A stretch of 18,497 nucleotides of DNA from an uncultured Bacteroides sp. (GCA_947071285.1 CAMTFK010000081.1:1-18497), one strand, 5' to 3'. Numbered from the stretch's first letter, positions 7,842 to 15,301 are shown. Notes: a model not told the origin generated them from the letters alone. Program-made: numbers and translations.

Positions 7842-8819
7842 TTAATCCAGTCCTTCGATGGTGATGATACGTCCGTCGGCATCGTATTCCAGTTCGCATA
7901 CTTTCAGACTGCGCAACCAGGTACGTCCGCCTGAAGGCACACTGTCATGATGGAACAGATACCATTTGCCTTTGTATTCTGCAATGGCATGATGGGTGGT
8001 CCAGCCCACTACCGGGGTAAGGATAACGCCCTGATAGGTGAACGGGCCGTATGGGTTGTCACCGATGGCATAGCACAGGCGATGGGTATCTCCGGTGGAG
8101 TAGGAGAAGTAATATTTTCCGTTGTACTTGTGCATCCAGGAGGCTTCGAAGAAACGGCGGTCGTTATCTCCGGCAGTCAACGGTTGACCGTTCTCATCCA
8201 AGATGACTACGGCTTTTGGCTCTTCGGCAAATTGCAGCATGTCTGCACTGAGTTTGGCAACACGTGCGGGGATGGACGGCTCATTGTCTGCGGGGAAAGT
8301 AGCGCCGCTTTCCAAGGCTTTGTTGTCACGGTAACGTTGCAACTGTCCACCCCAGAGACCGCCGAAGTACATATAATAATTACCGTCGCCGTCATCCAGT
8401 ACGGCAGGGTCTATACTGTAGCTTCCGCGCATAGGGTCGGGCTGGGGAATAAACGGTCCTTCGGGACGGTCGCTGATGGCAACGCCGATACGGAAGATGT
8501 CGTTTTGGTCTTTCAACGGGAAGTACATATAATATTTGCCGTCTTTCTCCGCTACGTCACAGTCCCAGAGTTGGCGTCCTGCCCAGGGAATGTCTTCGGT
8601 GGTGAGCACAAGGCCATGGTCAGTGATTTCTCCATGCATAGGGTCATCGGTAGAGAAGATGTGATAGTCTTTCATGTTGAAGTGGTCTCCGTTGTCATTT
8701 TCGGGTATGCCGCTTTCCCAGTCGTGCGACGGGTAGATGTATAGGCGGTCGTTGAATACATGAACGGCAGGGTCTGCCATATAATTTCCGGGTACTAAGT
8801 ATCTTTTTTCTTTTTTCAT
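7842..8819 (-). CDS. xsa: GH43 beta-xylosidase / alpha-L-arabinofuranosidase, cytoplasmic (Xsa-like)
   Basis: A 325-residue single-domain GH43 five-bladed propeller. The expected catalytic residues are visible: base D16 (MADPAVHVF), pKa modulator D137 (SIDPAVLDD) and acid E225 (FFEASWMH), with a conserved histidine pair in TTHHAIAEY (276-277). It has no signal peptide or lipobox, so it probably cuts imported xylo-oligosaccharides in the cytoplasm and would work with the GPH transporter of the same operon. From memory, its length and sequence style match the Bacteroides ovatus xylosidase/arabinosidase Xsa, so I give that symbol with moderate confidence. GH43 enzymes often act on both xylosides and arabinofuranosides; the balance cannot be judged here. 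It starts 32 bases after the GH10-GH43 gene. Confidence 0.93.
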   Translation of the reverse strand: MKKEKRYLVPGNYMADPAVHVFNDRLYIYPSHDWESGIPENDNGDHFNMKDYHIFSTDDPMHGEITDHGLVLTTEDIPWAGRQLWDCDVAEKDGKYYMYFPLKDQNDIFRIGVAISDRPEGPFIPQPDPMRGSYSIDPAVLDDGDGNYYMYFGGLWGGQLQRYRDNKALESGATFPADNEPSIPARVAKLSADMLQFAEEPKAVVILDENGQPLTAGDNDRRFFEASWMHKYNGKYYFSYSTGDTHRLCYAIGDNPYGPFTYQGVILTPVVGWTTHHAIAEYKGKWYLFHHDSVPSGGRTWLRSLKVCELEYDADGRIITIEGLD

Positions 8820-8851
8820 GACTATATAATTTAAAGGGTTATTCTTGTTTG

Positions 8852-11554
8852 TTAGTTATGATAGTTTCCTGTTGCGTAAATCCCCACCATCGTACCGGTG
8901 AAACCACCGGCAGTCTGTGTGCTTATCAGGTCGGCGGAAACCGGTTCGCCTACTTGTGTCCACTGGCCTTTGGGGCTGGTGGCATAGCTGAAAGTATAAT
9001 TCACGGCATCGTTTCCTTCTACTTTCAGATAGATCTTTCCGTTGGCTTTGGATAGGGGGACACTTGCCTGATTGCAGAGTTTTCCACGGCTGTATGCTTC
9101 CAGTGAGATTGCAGGTTTACCTTCCTTATCCAGTGTTTTTCCGAAGCGAATATAGCAATAATCATTCTGGAAACAGGTGATACCTGCAAAATCTCCTTGT
9201 TGCTCGGGCGTAAAGTCGAGGGCAGTCTGGGCGGTGAATGTCCAGTTGTTTATCCAACGACCGATGGCGGCGGGTTGCCGCTTATCACTGAGGTCGCTGC
9301 TGCTGGCGGTCAGAATGAGCTGACCTTTACTTCCTATTTCATAGCAAGGCACCAGTGGGGTGCGGATGAAGAAGGCTTCTTTTGACAATCCGTTGGCTGT
9401 CCAGAGTGGTGTAGGACCGTAAGGACGGTCGGCTGTGTAAGTAATAGTTTCGCCCTCGGGCAGAATCACCGGCTGGTTTTCTTTCCAGGTGACGGGGAGC
9501 ATGAAAGTTTCGCGTCCCATTACGTCGTGCCCGCCTTTGTAGGGACGAACGCCGAGGAAGACAGCATACCAATCACCTTCGGGCGTCTGCACGAGGTCGG
9601 CATGACCGACGCAAGTGACAGGATTTGGACGGTCGTCCGGCAATCCGCGTTGCGTCAGTATCGGGTTGATAGCGCAAGGTTTGAAAGGACCCAAAGGAGA
9701 ATCGGAAGTAAAGACTACTTCTGAATGGTTAGGTCCTGTTCCACCTTCGGCAGCCATCAGATAATAAGTTCCGTTGATGTGGTAGAGGTGTGGTCCTTCT
9801 ATCCAGACAGGGTGCTTCGATTTGTCTACCCCTCCGTCGATAATCACCTTTTGTTTTCCTACGGTGCAGCCGTTCTTCCAGTCGAATTCACGTATCCAGA
9901 TGGCACGATGACCGTCGTATTCCGGCTCTCCGGCGGGAGCGTCGTTGTTCACTATGTATGCTTTTCCGTCTTCATCAAAGAGGAAACCGGGATCGATGCC
10001 GCCCACTTCGGGCAGGAATGTAGGATCGCTCCAATTGCATTGTTTCGGGTCGTCGGTAGTGACGAAAAAGTTGCCGCCGCCATCTACGGCAGTGGTTATC
10101 ATGTAGAACAACCCGTTGTGCGGATTATACTTGATATCCGGGGCATAGATACCGCCACTGATGCGCAGACCGTCGTACATGGGCAGTTGCGAGGGACGGT
10201 TAAGGACGTAACCCAACTGCTCCCAATTCGTCAGGTCGGTACTGTGCCAGATAGGCACACCGGGGAAAAAGGCGAAAGAGGAATTGACTATATAATAATC
10301 GTTCCCTACGCGACAGATGCTGGGGTCGGGGTAACAGCCGGGGAGAAGAGGGTTGAGAAGTTGACGAGGGACTGCGTTGTCATTGCTTTCCTTGTCAACT
10401 TCCTCCTTGTCAACTGAGTAGCTGAATTCGTAGAATTCTGCTACTTTAGGTTCCAATATCTCTTTCAGGAAAGGTTTGGGCTGATATGAACGGTCAAAGA
10501 GCAATGGATATTCGCGTCTTCCGGCCATAGGCCAGTCATTCTTCCAGGAGTCGCCGTCTGATACGCCCCATGCTGTCACACGCGTGATGACATCGGAGTG
10601 CTTCATGAAAAGTTCCATGAACGATTTCATACGGGCATTCCATAGCTGTGATATACTGTCCGGGAGAGCCTCCGGGTAAGGATTCAAGGCTTTCTCAAAA
10701 GCTACTTTATCAGCAATGTTTGCTCCACGGTTCAATGTGGGGAGGGCACTCATATCCCATTCCGTAATCATGATTTTGGCACCTGTTGCGGCAAATGCAA
10801 GGATGCTGGTTTCATAATCACCGATACTTGGGTAGTCCAGCCCCATATGTCCCTGCATGCCGATGGCATCTACACGCAGCCCTTTCTCTTTCAGTGACCG
10901 AACCATGCGTGCCACGCTGTCCCGCCGCCCGCGTTCGTGCATGCCGTAATCGTTATAATATAGTTCCGCATCCGGATCGGCCTCATGCGCAAACTGGAAA
11001 GCCAGTGGAATGTATTCTTCGCCCAATATCTCATAGAATTTGCTCCGGCGGTAACTTCCGTCGTTTTCAATGGCTTCGTTCACTACATCCCAGCCTTTGA
11101 TGCGGCCTTTATACCTCCCCACAATGGTATGTATATGGTCTTTCATCCGTTGTTTCAGTACTTCAGGCGAGACGTTCTTTCCATCAGCATCCACACAGAA
11201 CCACGGCGACAACTGCGAGTGCCATATCAGGCAGTGCCCGATGATGAACATTCCGTTCTCTTCGCCGAACTTGACGAACTCATCCGCCAAGGTGAAGTCG
11301 TAGCGGTCTTCTTCGGGATGAATCACTTCGCTTTTCATGCAGTTTTCTGCTACGATGGAATTGAAGTGACGCTGCACGATGCGGACTGCGCTGGTGTCGC
11401 GCCCTGCTGCCTGTTCGGAGTTGAGGGCGACACCCATAAGGAATTTATCACCGAGAATGCCTTTCAGTGTCGGAACTGTAACTGCGGGTTTGTCGCTATT
11501 GCAAGCTATCAGTGCAGCAGTGCAGACGAATAAAGCTATATCCTTTAATTTCAT
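8852..11554 (-). CDS. GH10 endo-xylanase fused to GH43, lipoprotein
   Basis: A 900-residue bifunctional enzyme. The N-terminus MKLKDIALFVCTAALIAC is a lipoprotein signal with the acylated cysteine at C18. The following NSDKP is only a weak match to the acidic surface-export signal, so periplasmic or outer-membrane placement is open. The GH10 domain (about 30-372) has acid/base E160 in WDVVNEAI and nucleophile E265 in IMITEWDMSA, where ITEWD replaces the usual ITELD. A charged linker (about 376-400) contains the repeat VDKEEVDKES. The GH43 domain (about 401-700) has D410 (CYPDPS), D521 (GGIDPGF) and E586 (WIEGPHL). A C-terminal beta-sandwich of about 190 residues resembles the GH43 C2 domain. 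GH10 cuts the xylan backbone, while the GH43 part probably removes arabinofuranose or xylose. Subfamily is not certain. Confidence 0.95.
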   Translation of the reverse strand: MKLKDIALFVCTAALIACNSDKPAVTVPTLKGILGDKFLMGVALNSEQAAGRDTSAVRIVQRHFNSIVAENCMKSEVIHPEEDRYDFTLADEFVKFGEENGMFIIGHCLIWHSQLSPWFCVDADGKNVSPEVLKQRMKDHIHTIVGRYKGRIKGWDVVNEAIENDGSYRRSKFYEILGEEYIPLAFQFAHEADPDAELYYNDYGMHERGRRDSVARMVRSLKEKGLRVDAIGMQGHMGLDYPSIGDYETSILAFAATGAKIMITEWDMSALPTLNRGANIADKVAFEKALNPYPEALPDSISQLWNARMKSFMELFMKHSDVITRVTAWGVSDGDSWKNDWPMAGRREYPLLFDRSYQPKPFLKEILEPKVAEFYEFSYSVDKEEVDKESNDNAVPRQLLNPLLPGCYPDPSICRVGNDYYIVNSSFAFFPGVPIWHSTDLTNWEQLGYVLNRPSQLPMYDGLRISGGIYAPDIKYNPHNGLFYMITTAVDGGGNFFVTTDDPKQCNWSDPTFLPEVGGIDPGFLFDEDGKAYIVNNDAPAGEPEYDGHRAIWIREFDWKNGCTVGKQKVIIDGGVDKSKHPVWIEGPHLYHINGTYYLMAAEGGTGPNHSEVVFTSDSPLGPFKPCAINPILTQRGLPDDRPNPVTCVGHADLVQTPEGDWYAVFLGVRPYKGGHDVMGRETFMLPVTWKENQPVILPEGETITYTADRPYGPTPLWTANGLSKEAFFIRTPLVPCYEIGSKGQLILTASSSDLSDKRQPAAIGRWINNWTFTAQTALDFTPEQQGDFAGITCFQNDYCYIRFGKTLDKEGKPAISLEAYSRGKLCNQASVPLSKANGKIYLKVEGNDAVNYTFSYATSPKGQWTQVGEPVSADLISTQTAGGFTGTMVGIYATGNYHN

Positions 11555-11572
11555 GCTATGGCTTGGGTATGA

Positions 11573-13069
11573 TTAGTAATCAGCTTTATTTCTACGTTCG
11601 GTCAACTCGGCTTGTATCTGTTCATTATATTTCTTTGTGATGGGGTAGAACCACAGTGCAATGACACCCACAAAGAACGTTACTGCCGGGATGATGCTGG
11701 ATGAGAGCACAATACCATGAATAGCCGATTCGCTTTGTGCCACGCCCGCTCCCGATACATATCCGAAGCCGGAAAGCAGGAAGCCCAGAATGGCACCGCC
11801 CACACCCAAGCCGGCTTTCAAAGCGAACACTACACCGGCAAACACGAACCCTGTTGCACGGCGGTGGTTTACATATTCCGAATGGTCGGCTACGTCGGCA
11901 ATCATTGCCCAAAGTAATGGAACAGTTGGTGCATATGCCAGGCTCTTCAGGAAGTTTAGTACAAACATGGTTTCCACATCCGTTTCGTTGGGGAAATAGA
12001 AGAATGCCGTGAACAATGCCGTCAGCGCCAGACAAACGATAAATACCGATTTCTTTCCGAAGCGGTTTGCCAGGAAGCCGGACAGGAAGATAACACCGAA
12101 GAACTGTACTATGGCACCCAACATATTGAACACACCGAAACCAACTTCATAGGCCTTTTCGGGACTGCTGACAATGAGCCCGAAGGCGTTCAATATTGTA
12201 TAGCCTACACTGTCACTGGCCTGTGTAGCCACCAGCCCGAGTTTATCGAGAAATGCATACAGCGCACCGGCATCCACATAATTCTCAAAATAGTAGTTCA
12301 TAGCACTTCCCCACATGGCAAGGGTGGTGAAGAGGAAGAGCGTCAGGATGAACATGGCCCTCCAAGGGATATTCTTGAATACGTCCTTGATATCTTTCTT
12401 GGTATCTGTCTTCTGGCTTGCCGGTGGCGTGATACGCTCGCGACTGGAGAAGAAGGTGATGACCAGGAACACGAAACCAATCACTGCAAACAAAGATATG
12501 GTACACAACCAGCCATGTCCCTTGTCACCGCTTTCGCCTGCGAACTTGCTTACCAACGGAAGCGTCAGACCTTGTACAATGAACTGTGCAATGGTGGCGG
12601 ACACGAAGCGGATGGAGGTAATGCTTGTGCGTTCTTTGATGTCGCTCGACATCACACCGCCCAGTGATGCATAGGGTGTATTATTAAAGGAATACAGCGT
12701 CATCAATAAGGTATAAGAGATGGTTGCATATACTGCCACCAGCCCTTTGTCCTCGATGCCGGGATTATAGAATGCAAGTACGTAGAACACCATGAACGGC
12801 AGTGCCGTCCAAAGTACCCACGGGCGATACTTGCCCCATTTACTTTGTGTCCGGTCGGACAGTATACCTACGGTCGGGTCGACGAAAGCGTCCACAATGC
12901 GGGCAATCAGCATGACCGACCCGGCAATGGCACCTTCCAGACCGAAGACATCGGTATAGAACTTAGTTTGGTAAATCATCATCATCTGGAACACGAGGTT
13001 CGCAGAGCAATCTCCTAAACTATAACCGATCTTTTCGGCCATAGACACTTTTTGACTTAGTGCATTCAT
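11573..13069 (-). CDS. GPH-family sugar:cation symporter (MFS)
   Basis: A 498-residue polytopic inner-membrane protein of the glycoside-pentoside-hexuronide:cation symporter family (related to MelB, XylP, XynP, UidB). The N-terminal signature is clear: GYSLGDCSANLVFQ, then D60 and D64 four residues apart as in the MelB cation site, followed by DRTQSKWGKYRPW. About 12 hydrophobic helices can be read, with a longer loop around residues 275-315 (YVDAGALYAFLDKLG and onward). It lies 18 bases after the GH35-like gene and 18 bases before GH10-GH43. In this operon it most likely carries xylo-oligosaccharides or xylose into the cytoplasm, supplying the signal-less GH43. Substrate and coupling ion are inference. 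Confidence 0.94.
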   Translation of the reverse strand: MNALSQKVSMAEKIGYSLGDCSANLVFQMMMIYQTKFYTDVFGLEGAIAGSVMLIARIVDAFVDPTVGILSDRTQSKWGKYRPWVLWTALPFMVFYVLAFYNPGIEDKGLVAVYATISYTLLMTLYSFNNTPYASLGGVMSSDIKERTSITSIRFVSATIAQFIVQGLTLPLVSKFAGESGDKGHGWLCTISLFAVIGFVFLVITFFSSRERITPPASQKTDTKKDIKDVFKNIPWRAMFILTLFLFTTLAMWGSAMNYYFENYVDAGALYAFLDKLGLVATQASDSVGYTILNAFGLIVSSPEKAYEVGFGVFNMLGAIVQFFGVIFLSGFLANRFGKKSVFIVCLALTALFTAFFYFPNETDVETMFVLNFLKSLAYAPTVPLLWAMIADVADHSEYVNHRRATGFVFAGVVFALKAGLGVGGAILGFLLSGFGYVSGAGVAQSESAIHGIVLSSSIIPAVTFFVGVIALWFYPITKKYNEQIQAELTERRNKADY

Positions 13070-13087
13070 GTTTATATTTTCAGTTAT

Positions 13088-14815
13088 TTATTTATATTCA
13101 TACAACTTCACGTGCAAGATGCGGAAATCTCCTGTAGAGATGCGTACATGGCGTCCTTGGTGGTCCTGGTCGCCATTCAGGCGGCGGATATAGGAGAAAG
13201 TACCGTCTTCATTCACTTTCACCTCATCCACTGAACCGATGCCGCAGCGAGCACCCTTCCATGCCTGCTTATCACTTACCACTCCATTACTAATCATTTT
13301 CTTTCCTTTTCCTCCCGTCTGGGCGAAACCGTCTTCTCCCAAAGCCTGTGTTTTGACTTGATTTTCAGTGACTTTCTCAAACTCAACGACGATGCCGCTG
13401 CCTGCCACGATATATTCATTCGGAGCAAGTTTCAGCAAGATGCCACCGCCTTCGGGCCATGTGCTCCCGTCCCGGGCACGCGGGTCCCAGGGAAGGGTGA
13501 AGAAGTGGCGGCAGGTTATTTTTAAGTCATCCTGATAGAGGATGCTCTCTTTGTTTTCCTGGTCGAAGAGCATCCCTCTCATTGCGCCCCTGCCTTGATA
13601 TTGGGTCAGGAGCGGCATTAATTCTTTCAATGTCTTATAGCTTTTCACCAACGGAGCATCGGGAGAGTTGGAACCATCCTCAATGGAGAACGGGCTGATG
13701 CCGATGGCGTCATGTTCACCGAAGATGTAGAAAGCTCTTACACCGTTATTGTCCGTCAGTTTGATTTCGGGGATGAACAACGGATTATTGTGCAGTTTGT
13801 ATTTAGCCACCCAGTCTGTGAAACCATTGTCGTACAGGTCGGGTGCAAGTAAATCAATGCCGGGTGCTCCGCAATGCCATATATCAATAAGGTGTGCCAA
13901 CGGACCGGCAGAGGGATATTCACCGGGTTTGCGGTTGCGGCTATTCATGGCAGCGTTTACGTAAAGCGGGACATTATAGATAGACCGGGCTTTCTGTGCC
14001 ATTCTTTCCACGTAGCGGGCATAGTGCCAGGCCATAAAAAGTTCATCGGTATAGCTATCGGCGCCAAACACTTCCTGCCAGGTGCCTTGTTTCTTGCAAC
14101 CTTGGCTTTCCCACTTCCGGAGCATCTCGGGATGGAGGGTTTTCTTGTTTTTCTGCAGATAATTCATCAGCTCGGCCGGTACCAGTGCATTGAACAGGGC
14201 ATTGGCTTCTTTGGAATAATCCCTTGCATCTTCCAGCATACCTATCTCATTTTCTATCTGTATCATGATGACGGTGCCCTCCTTTTTATCAATCTCTGCG
14301 ATGTGTTTCATCCATGCCGAAAAGGCGCGGCTGTCTGCCTGATAGACATTCTCGGAGAATGCACTGGCTATTTCGAGTGGTTTGCCGCTTTGTGTATGGG
14401 CGCGCGGATATTTCTTATAGTTTTCTTTGAACCAGAGGGGGGCATAGCAGCTCATGGAGTTTTTCCAGGCTCCGAACCAGAGGAAGATTACCTTCAGACC
14501 GTTCTGCCGTGCCTGGCCGATGACTTTGTCGGTGAGGCTGAAATCGAACCGGCCTTCTTGCGGCTCGGTCAGGTCCCAGTATGCCGGAACGAGCACTGTG
14601 TTCAGTTCCATGCGTTGCAGCTTTGGGAAGATGCGTTCGATATCTTCCGTGCAAGCGGCGGATGAGTTTCCTAATTCACCGCCTAAGATAAGAAAAGGCC
14701 TACCATCTACCACCAATTGCGTAGCGGTACCTTGCTTCTGCAATGTACTTTTCTGAGCATTCGCATATCCGAATGTGACGAGACTGATTGTCAAAAACAG
14801 AATCCAGTTCTTCAT
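13088..14815 (-). CDS. GH35-like glycosidase with DUF5597-type C-terminal domain, secreted
   Basis: The reading frame is open to an upstream ATG at 14848, but I place the start at 14815. From there the protein opens with a good signal peptide (MKNWILFLTISLVTFGYANA), and the TATCTTTG promoter element at 14854-14861 would put the transcript start at or past 14848. The mature enzyme has a (beta/alpha)8 barrel. GH35/clan A landmarks are the Asn-Glu pair in IQIENEIG (acid/base E190 in this numbering) and the nucleophile in LFIPEIKL (E350). The C-terminal part (about 400-575) resembles the DUF5597 domain found on bacterial GH35 beta-galactosidases. Length is 575 residues. As the first gene of the operon it may remove terminal galactose or a related sugar from decorated xylan. 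The substrate is not established by sequence. Confidence 0.85.
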   Translation of the reverse strand: MKNWILFLTISLVTFGYANAQKSTLQKQGTATQLVVDGRPFLILGGELGNSSAACTEDIERIFPKLQRMELNTVLVPAYWDLTEPQEGRFDFSLTDKVIGQARQNGLKVIFLWFGAWKNSMSCYAPLWFKENYKKYPRAHTQSGKPLEIASAFSENVYQADSRAFSAWMKHIAEIDKKEGTVIMIQIENEIGMLEDARDYSKEANALFNALVPAELMNYLQKNKKTLHPEMLRKWESQGCKKQGTWQEVFGADSYTDELFMAWHYARYVERMAQKARSIYNVPLYVNAAMNSRNRKPGEYPSAGPLAHLIDIWHCGAPGIDLLAPDLYDNGFTDWVAKYKLHNNPLFIPEIKLTDNNGVRAFYIFGEHDAIGISPFSIEDGSNSPDAPLVKSYKTLKELMPLLTQYQGRGAMRGMLFDQENKESILYQDDLKITCRHFFTLPWDPRARDGSTWPEGGGILLKLAPNEYIVAGSGIVVEFEKVTENQVKTQALGEDGFAQTGGKGKKMISNGVVSDKQAWKGARCGIGSVDEVKVNEDGTFSYIRRLNGDQDHQGRHVRISTGDFRILHVKLYEYK

Positions 14816-14853
14816 CGTTTGCTGGTATTGGTTTGATATGTTTTCCATAGCAA

Positions 14854-14861
14854 CAAAGATA
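14854..14861 (-). promoter_or_regulatory. Bacteroides -7 promoter element for the xylan operon
   Basis: The minus strand reads TATCTTTG, an exact match to TAnnTTTG. It predicts transcription from about 14847 and a leader of roughly 33 bases before the ATG at 14815. The -33 region has no exact TTTG (TTTC at 14877-14880 is nearest), as often seen at promoters that need an activator. This is the only good promoter ahead of the six-gene operon. Confidence 0.7.
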
Positions 14862-14913
14862 GTAAGCTATAATGAAGAAAGCTTTCCGCAGTGTTGCAGA
14901 AAAGTTCATATCG

Positions 14914-14941
14914 GTTACATTATCATTGCCGGATGTTACAT
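14914..14941. promoter_or_regulatory. Candidate HTCS/AraC-type operator: GTTACAT direct repeats
   Basis: GTTACAT occurs at 14914-14920 and again at 14935-14941, exactly 21 bases apart, so on the same face of the helix. A degenerate copy (GTACAT) follows at 14957-14962, and another exact copy lies at 15010-15016. Relative to the predicted operon start the pair sits near -67 to -95. AraC-family activators typically bind two direct half-sites about two helical turns apart just upstream of the promoter, so this is a reasonable binding site for an HTCS DNA-binding domain. Binding is inference. Confidence 0.45.
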
Positions 14942-15037
14942 AATTTTTCGTTTATCGTACATTTCCCTGTTTCAGGGGTATAAAGTGGGGGGATGATATA
15001 TATATATTCGTTACATTTCTCATAGGAACCGAGCATC

Positions 15038-15190
15038 TTTCAGTCCCGGACTGAAATGTCAAAACACCCCAATGTTATTACTGAAAACACCCGGATGTTT
15101 TACCCCAAAACATCCGGGTGTTATAGGGTAAAACATCCCTATGTTTTGGGTGAAAACATCCGGGTGTTTTAGGTGTTCAGTCCCGGACTG
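15038..15190. repeat. 23-bp-period palindromic array bordered by CAGTCCCGGACTG copies
   Basis: Five units begin at 15061, 15084, 15107, 15130 and 15153, an exact 23-base step. Cores read like AAAACATCCGGGTGTTTT, each an imperfect palindrome, followed by a variable five-base spacer. The unit 2 core is the exact reverse complement of the unit 5 core (18 of 18). Units 2 and 3 can form a 16-bp stem with a 5-base loop (15086-15101 with 15107-15122), an alternative to pairing unit 2 with unit 5. The array is bordered by CAGTCCCGGACTG at 15041-15053 (inside a 9-bp-arm palindrome, 15038-15056) and at 15178-15190. It lies between the two divergent promoters. Function is unknown. Confidence 0.9.
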
Positions 15191-15192
15191 TT

Positions 15193-15202
15193 GTGAGCTC
15201 AC
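15193..15202. repeat. Perfect 10-bp palindrome GTGAGCTCAC
   Basis: GTGAGCTCAC lies two bases past the right border palindrome of the 23-bp array and about 70 bases upstream of the HTCS -7 element. It could be a dimeric regulator site, but a 10-bp palindrome may also occur by chance. Confidence 0.4.
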
Positions 15203-15270
15203 TTTAGGTGTGTGATGGGCACTGCTATCTTAATTCATCCGATAGTCGGGTGCATCTCGAAAGTTTTTCT

Positions 15271-15278
15271 TATCTTTG
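15271..15278 (+). promoter_or_regulatory. Bacteroides -7 promoter element for the second HTCS
   Basis: TATCTTTG matches TAnnTTTG exactly and is the same octamer as at the divergent operon promoter. It lies 23 bases upstream of the ATG at 15302, giving a leader of about 17 bases. No exact TTTG is seen at the -33 position. Confidence 0.65.
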
Positions 15279-15301
15279 CTTACCTTTAAGTTTAGAATGC
15301 G

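Larger units (their letters stand above)
4792..14861 (-). other. Predicted six-gene xylan-utilisation operon
   Basis: All six genes run leftward with gaps of 18, 18, 32, 15 and 20 bases, and no terminator-like hairpin is seen between them. One promoter candidate lies upstream of the first gene. Order of transcription: GH35-like, GPH symporter, GH10-GH43, GH43, Gfo/Idh/MocA, GH67. The set covers backbone cleavage, uronic acid and arabinose removal, import and intracellular hydrolysis. No SusC or SusD homologue is included. Confidence 0.85.
14816..15301. other. Control region between operon and second HTCS
   Basis: This is a divergent intergenic region. From left to right it holds the operon leader and promoter, GTTACAT direct repeats (14914-14941), a small hairpin CCCTG/CAGGG (14965-14977), a TA-rich run near 14997-15008, the 23-bp palindromic array with its bordering palindromes (15038-15190), the perfect palindrome GTGAGCTCAC (15193-15202), and the HTCS promoter (15271-15278). 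I see no coding sequence in it. Confidence 0.75.

Noticed and set aside
7947..8744. 265-codon + strand open frame
   Set aside because: It lies wholly opposite the GH43 gene, whose catalytic motifs are intact. It is an antisense shadow.
9725..10417. 230-codon + strand open frame
   Set aside because: It is antisense to the GH43 half of the GH10-GH43 gene and has no recognisable domain.
13874..14665. 263-codon + strand open frame
   Set aside because: It is antisense to the GH35-like gene and has no start context or family match.
14965..14977. Hairpin CCCTG-TTT-CAGGG as a terminator
   Set aside because: The stem is only five pairs with no T-run, and it lies far upstream of the operon promoter.
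15038..15190. CRISPR array
   Set aside because: The spacers are only five bases, the repeat cores are palindromic and vary, and no cas genes are present.
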